A stretch of 7,250 nt of DNA, from contig JALZVA010000062.1 of NCBI GenBank assembly GCA_023301335.1, positions 1 through 7,250 on the forward strand. Direction: 5' to 3'. The notes under the pieces were generated by a model, which was given only the letters and a program-made list of their open reading frames with translations, did not search any database and was not told the origin of the DNA. The position numbers and the translations under genes are program-made. The DNA comes from Akkermansiaceae bacterium (lineage in GTDB: Bacteria > Verrucomicrobiota > Verrucomicrobiia > Verrucomicrobiales > Akkermansiaceae). Below, piece by piece: positions 5,831-7,250 of this stretch (the stretch's first letter is position 1; each line of letters begins with the position of its first letter).

Positions 5831-6178
5831 ATGGATATCGACTCAAACGATCTAGGCGCTCAGCCACTCGACGCAATGATGAACGCATGGCAGATGAGTA
5901 ATCACGAAATGGTAGAAGTTTCGACCGAGCAGCTAACTCACAAGCAGGTGCAGCGTGCACGCATGGGGAGACGTTTGACACTCAAGATGATGCAGAAAGT
6001 AGCTCGTGCCTATAATGTTACGCTCTGGTATAAATTCAGTGATGAGCAAAAAGAACAGTATTTTGAATACATGCATAAGCACCTATTCAATTATGCTAAA
6101 GGCTTCGACGCGGCATTTGTTGATCCTAATGAAGCTCTCCGTAAAGAAGTGATGGAGAGTAAAGCTGAGGGAGAATAA
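5831..6178 (+). CDS. Small probable helix-turn-helix DNA-binding protein
   Basis: The 115-residue soluble protein has no signal peptide or membrane segment. Residues about 32-62 (TEQLTHKQVQRARMGRRLTL, then KMMQKVARAYNVTLW) read like a compact Cro/XRE-type helix-turn-helix: a helix starting at LTHKQV, a turn at MGRRL and a following helix. I associate this LTHK...GRRLT...KV pattern with small conserved proteins of PVC bacteria, but that is recollection. The C-terminal half (68-92) is rich in Tyr, Phe, Lys and Glu and probably helical, perhaps for dimerisation; the tail is charged. ATG 5831 gives the longest product; AAGGA lies at 5813-5817, rather far (13 bases) upstream. The in-frame ATGs at 5876 and 5879 would drop the first 15-16 residues and keep the whole domain. 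It is divergent from the response regulator across 130 bases and ends in a terminator-like hairpin. Target and function are unknown. Confidence 0.75.
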   Translation: MDIDSNDLGAQPLDAMMNAWQMSNHEMVEVSTEQLTHKQVQRARMGRRLTLKMMQKVARAYNVTLWYKFSDEQKEQYFEYMHKHLFNYAKGFDAAFVDPNEALRKEVMESKAEGE

Positions 6179-6196
6179 CCCTCCTTTTTACCTCAG
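6165..6196 (+). terminator. Intrinsic terminator-like hairpin overlapping the stop codon, with an alternative fold
   Basis: GAGGG (6167-6171) pairs with CCCTC (6179-6183) around a 7-base loop that contains the TAA stop, and TTTTT follows at 6185-6189: a short intrinsic-terminator layout. The same left arm can instead form CTGAGG (6165-6170) with CCTCAG (6191-6196), enclosing the T-run. The two folds exclude each other. A ribosome terminating at 6176-6178 would cover the first hairpin, so termination may depend on translation status. The 5-bp stem is short, so strength is uncertain. Confidence 0.45.
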
Positions 6197-6401
6197 TGGG
6201 TCAGAAAAATGCCAGTGTGCCGTCCATGATGCAGTGAGCTACTTGATCCGTAAACTCTGTAGGTGGGAACGGCCTTCTGCCATCTACCTTCCTAAAAAGG
6301 CATGGTATCAGGAATCCAGCTTGATGCTCCCTTAATGATAATATCGGCCTGAGCTTGCGATCATGAAATGACGCACACACCAGCAAGAAAAACTTAGCTC
6401 A

Positions 6402-6417
6402 GCTTCTTACAAGAAGC
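6402..6417. repeat. Perfect inverted repeat (hairpin 1 of the spacer)
   Basis: GCTTCTT and AAGAAGC are exact complements separated by AC; a realistic fold is a 6-bp stem with a TACA loop. TTTT follows after four bases on the plus strand (6422-6425), and a T5 run follows after about ten bases on the minus strand. It could be a weak terminator for the glycosyltransferase-like gene reading leftward, but it lies about 155 bases past that stop. Confidence 0.4.
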
Positions 6418-6440
6418 AATGTTTTAAAGTGTTTAATCCA

Positions 6441-6462
6441 GACGACACCCTTCGGTGTCATC
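6441..6462. repeat. Stable hairpin with tetraloop (hairpin 2 of the spacer)
   Basis: GACACC and GGTGTC (6444-6449 and 6454-6459) pair perfectly around CTTC on plus (GAAG on minus). After one C-A mismatch, two further pairs extend the stem to 6441-6462. No T-run follows on either strand, so a structural or RNA-processing role is as likely as termination. Confidence 0.4.
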
Positions 6463-6572
6463 ATTCAATAGCGCAACACAAAATTCATCGCCTGTAGTGG
6501 GCTTAGAAACTATATTTAAAAAAATAATGAGGAGTTTTGAGTATCTTATGAGAGCATGCAGCATGGGTTTAC

Positions 6573-7250
6573 TTACTGCGGGGGCTTAATGGGAGGGGTT
6601 CGATAAGCACAGAATAAGAGGGTGAGTTGTTCGTGTGCGCTGCCGATAAGCTTTTGAGCGAATTGTCCGGGCTCGCAGTGGTTCTGGTAATAGGAATAGG
6701 CCTCTTTACGCATACGGAGGATTTCATCGGAATCCATTTGTAAGGCGGTATTGACCTGCTGGATTAAGGTCTCTTTACAACTGAAAATGAGACAATTGAC
6801 ACCATGAGTAAGAGGTGGGCTGAGGTATTCTGCATATTGAATAATCGGGATAGCTCCTGCGGCTAGAGACTCGATGACATTATGGCAGAGTGGCATATTG
6901 ATACCGGGGAACGCTAAGAAAAAATCTGATTGAGAGAGGGTTTCAATCCATTTTTTTGCGGGGATAGAGGAGATGCCGGAGTGGTGAGGAATCACGAGAG
7001 TGATTTTTTGGTTAGCATCGCAGCTGTAGAGATCTTCATGAGACTGTGGGTGATGGACCACATCTGGGAATTGCTGTTTAAGCTGCTCAATGGCTTGGTA
7101 GCGTGGTATTTTACTGAACTTTGTGGATAGAAAAGGTTTGTTATAACCTATAGCATTACAGTTTCCTGCGAAGAAAATTTTCAGAAGCCTATCCTTTTCC
7201 GGTTCATAGGGCTGCTGGAGGATGGAGTTATTCTTTTGGGTGTTAGGGTG
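6573..7250 (-). CDS. Glycosyltransferase-like protein, C-terminal part, truncated by window edge
   Basis: The frame is open from the right edge to the TAA at 6573-6575, giving 225 residues of an N-terminally cut protein. A strand-like start (LLKIFFAGNCNAIGYNKP) and a conserved-looking region (SQSDFFLAFPGINMPLCHNVIESLAAGAIPII, quoted as SQSDFFLAFPG then INMPLCHNVIESLAAGAIPI), followed by a variable Tyr-rich helix, resemble the C-terminal Rossmann half of GT-B glycosyltransferases of the GT4/exostosin type: the NVIESLAAGAIPII stretch (Glu about residue 127 of the fragment) sits where these enzymes bind the phosphate/ribose side of the sugar nucleotide. It probably acts in the cytoplasm on surface polysaccharide or a glycan precursor. 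Donor and acceptor cannot be told. No membrane segment is seen in this part. The in-frame ATG at 7061 is internal, not the start, because similar coding sequence continues upstream of it. Its downstream side is the hairpin-rich spacer. Family confidence is moderate. Confidence 0.7.
   Translation of the reverse strand, partial: HPNTQKNNSILQQPYEPEKDRLLKIFFAGNCNAIGYNKPFLSTKFSKIPRYQAIEQLKQQFPDVVHHPQSHEDLYSCDANQKITLVIPHHSGISSIPAKKWIETLSQSDFFLAFPGINMPLCHNVIESLAAGAIPIIQYAEYLSPPLTHGVNCLIFSCKETLIQQVNTALQMDSDEILRMRKEAYSYYQNHCEPGQFAQKLIGSAHEQLTLLFCAYRTPPIKPPQ

Larger units (their letters stand above)
6197..6572. other. Spacer of about 375 bases with hairpins and no convincing gene
   Basis: No frame here shows a recognisable protein. 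A 61-codon minus-strand frame (6201-6386) has no family resemblance and no good start. Two clear hairpins are present. GCTTCTT-AC-AAGAAGC lies at 6402-6417. GACACC-CTTC-GGTGTC lies at 6444-6459; its stem extends to 9 bp with one mismatch over 6441-6462. Neither is followed by a good T-run on the plus strand; on the minus strand TTTTT occurs about ten bases after the first. An A/T-rich tract (6511-6527) precedes AGGAG (6530-6534). I found no tmRNA, 6S, RNase P or SRP signature. The spacer may hold a small RNA, 3' regulatory sequence of the flanking genes, or an eroded gene. Confidence 0.4.

Noticed and set aside
6201..6386. 61-codon minus-strand frame in the spacer
   Set aside because: It has a TTG start without a ribosome site, no recognisable domain and ends in phenylalanines over A-rich sequence; reported only as part of the possibly eroded region.
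6197..6572. tRNA, tmRNA or other housekeeping RNA in the spacer
   Set aside because: There is no TTCGA-type T-loop, no CCA end and no conserved RNase P, 6S or SRP core that I can recognise.
6527..6589. 20-codon plus-strand peptide frame (ATG 6527, TAA 6587-6589) near AGGAG
   Set aside because: AGGAG lies inside the frame rather than before its ATG, the frame overlaps the glycosyltransferase-like gene's end, and a 20-residue frame is expected by chance.

Overview
This window looks like an ordinary stretch of chromosome, probably from a member of the Verrucomicrobiota (PVC group). The pointers are a YebC that begins MGRAFEYRR rather than MAGHSKW, a Bacillus-type TopB with a DAGREGE TOPRIM motif, a small GRRLT-containing helix-turn-helix protein of a kind I associate with PVC bacteria, and a general lack of Shine-Dalgarno sequences. 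The phylum is an inference. I see no insertion sequence, phage gene, CRISPR array, rRNA or tRNA.

Layout, left to right: (1) the N-terminal 396 codons of a type IA topoisomerase (topB-like) on the minus strand, cut by the left window edge. (2) A divergent intergenic region with promoter-like boxes for both strands. (3) A small secreted lysine-rich protein with the only textbook Shine-Dalgarno I found here, followed by a PhnA/YjdM-family zinc-ribbon protein, both on plus. (4) murI (glutamate racemase) on minus, convergent with the PhnA-family gene and divergent from yebC on plus. (5) A PhoB/PhoR-like two-component pair on minus, regulator first, with a 4-base start/stop overlap. (6) A short plus-strand gene for a probable helix-turn-helix protein, ending in a hairpin plus T-run that overlaps its stop codon. 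(7) Nearly 400 bases with no convincing gene but several hairpins and faint traces of a possible decayed reading frame. (8) The C-terminal 225 codons of a glycosyltransferase-like protein on minus, cut by the right edge.

Functionally the window mixes housekeeping genes (topology and recombination, peptidoglycan D-glutamate supply, YebC) with one signal-transduction pair and several poorly characterised small proteins. The genes do not form one pathway. The only clear operon is regulator-kinase. No phosphate transport gene (pst, phoU) is in view, so the PhoBR label rests on domain architecture. I did not find a convincing new system. The items most worth a second look are the small secreted protein with repeated in-frame TCT-A(n) tracts, the helix-turn-helix protein with its two mutually exclusive 3' hairpins, and the hairpin-rich spacer at 6197-6572.
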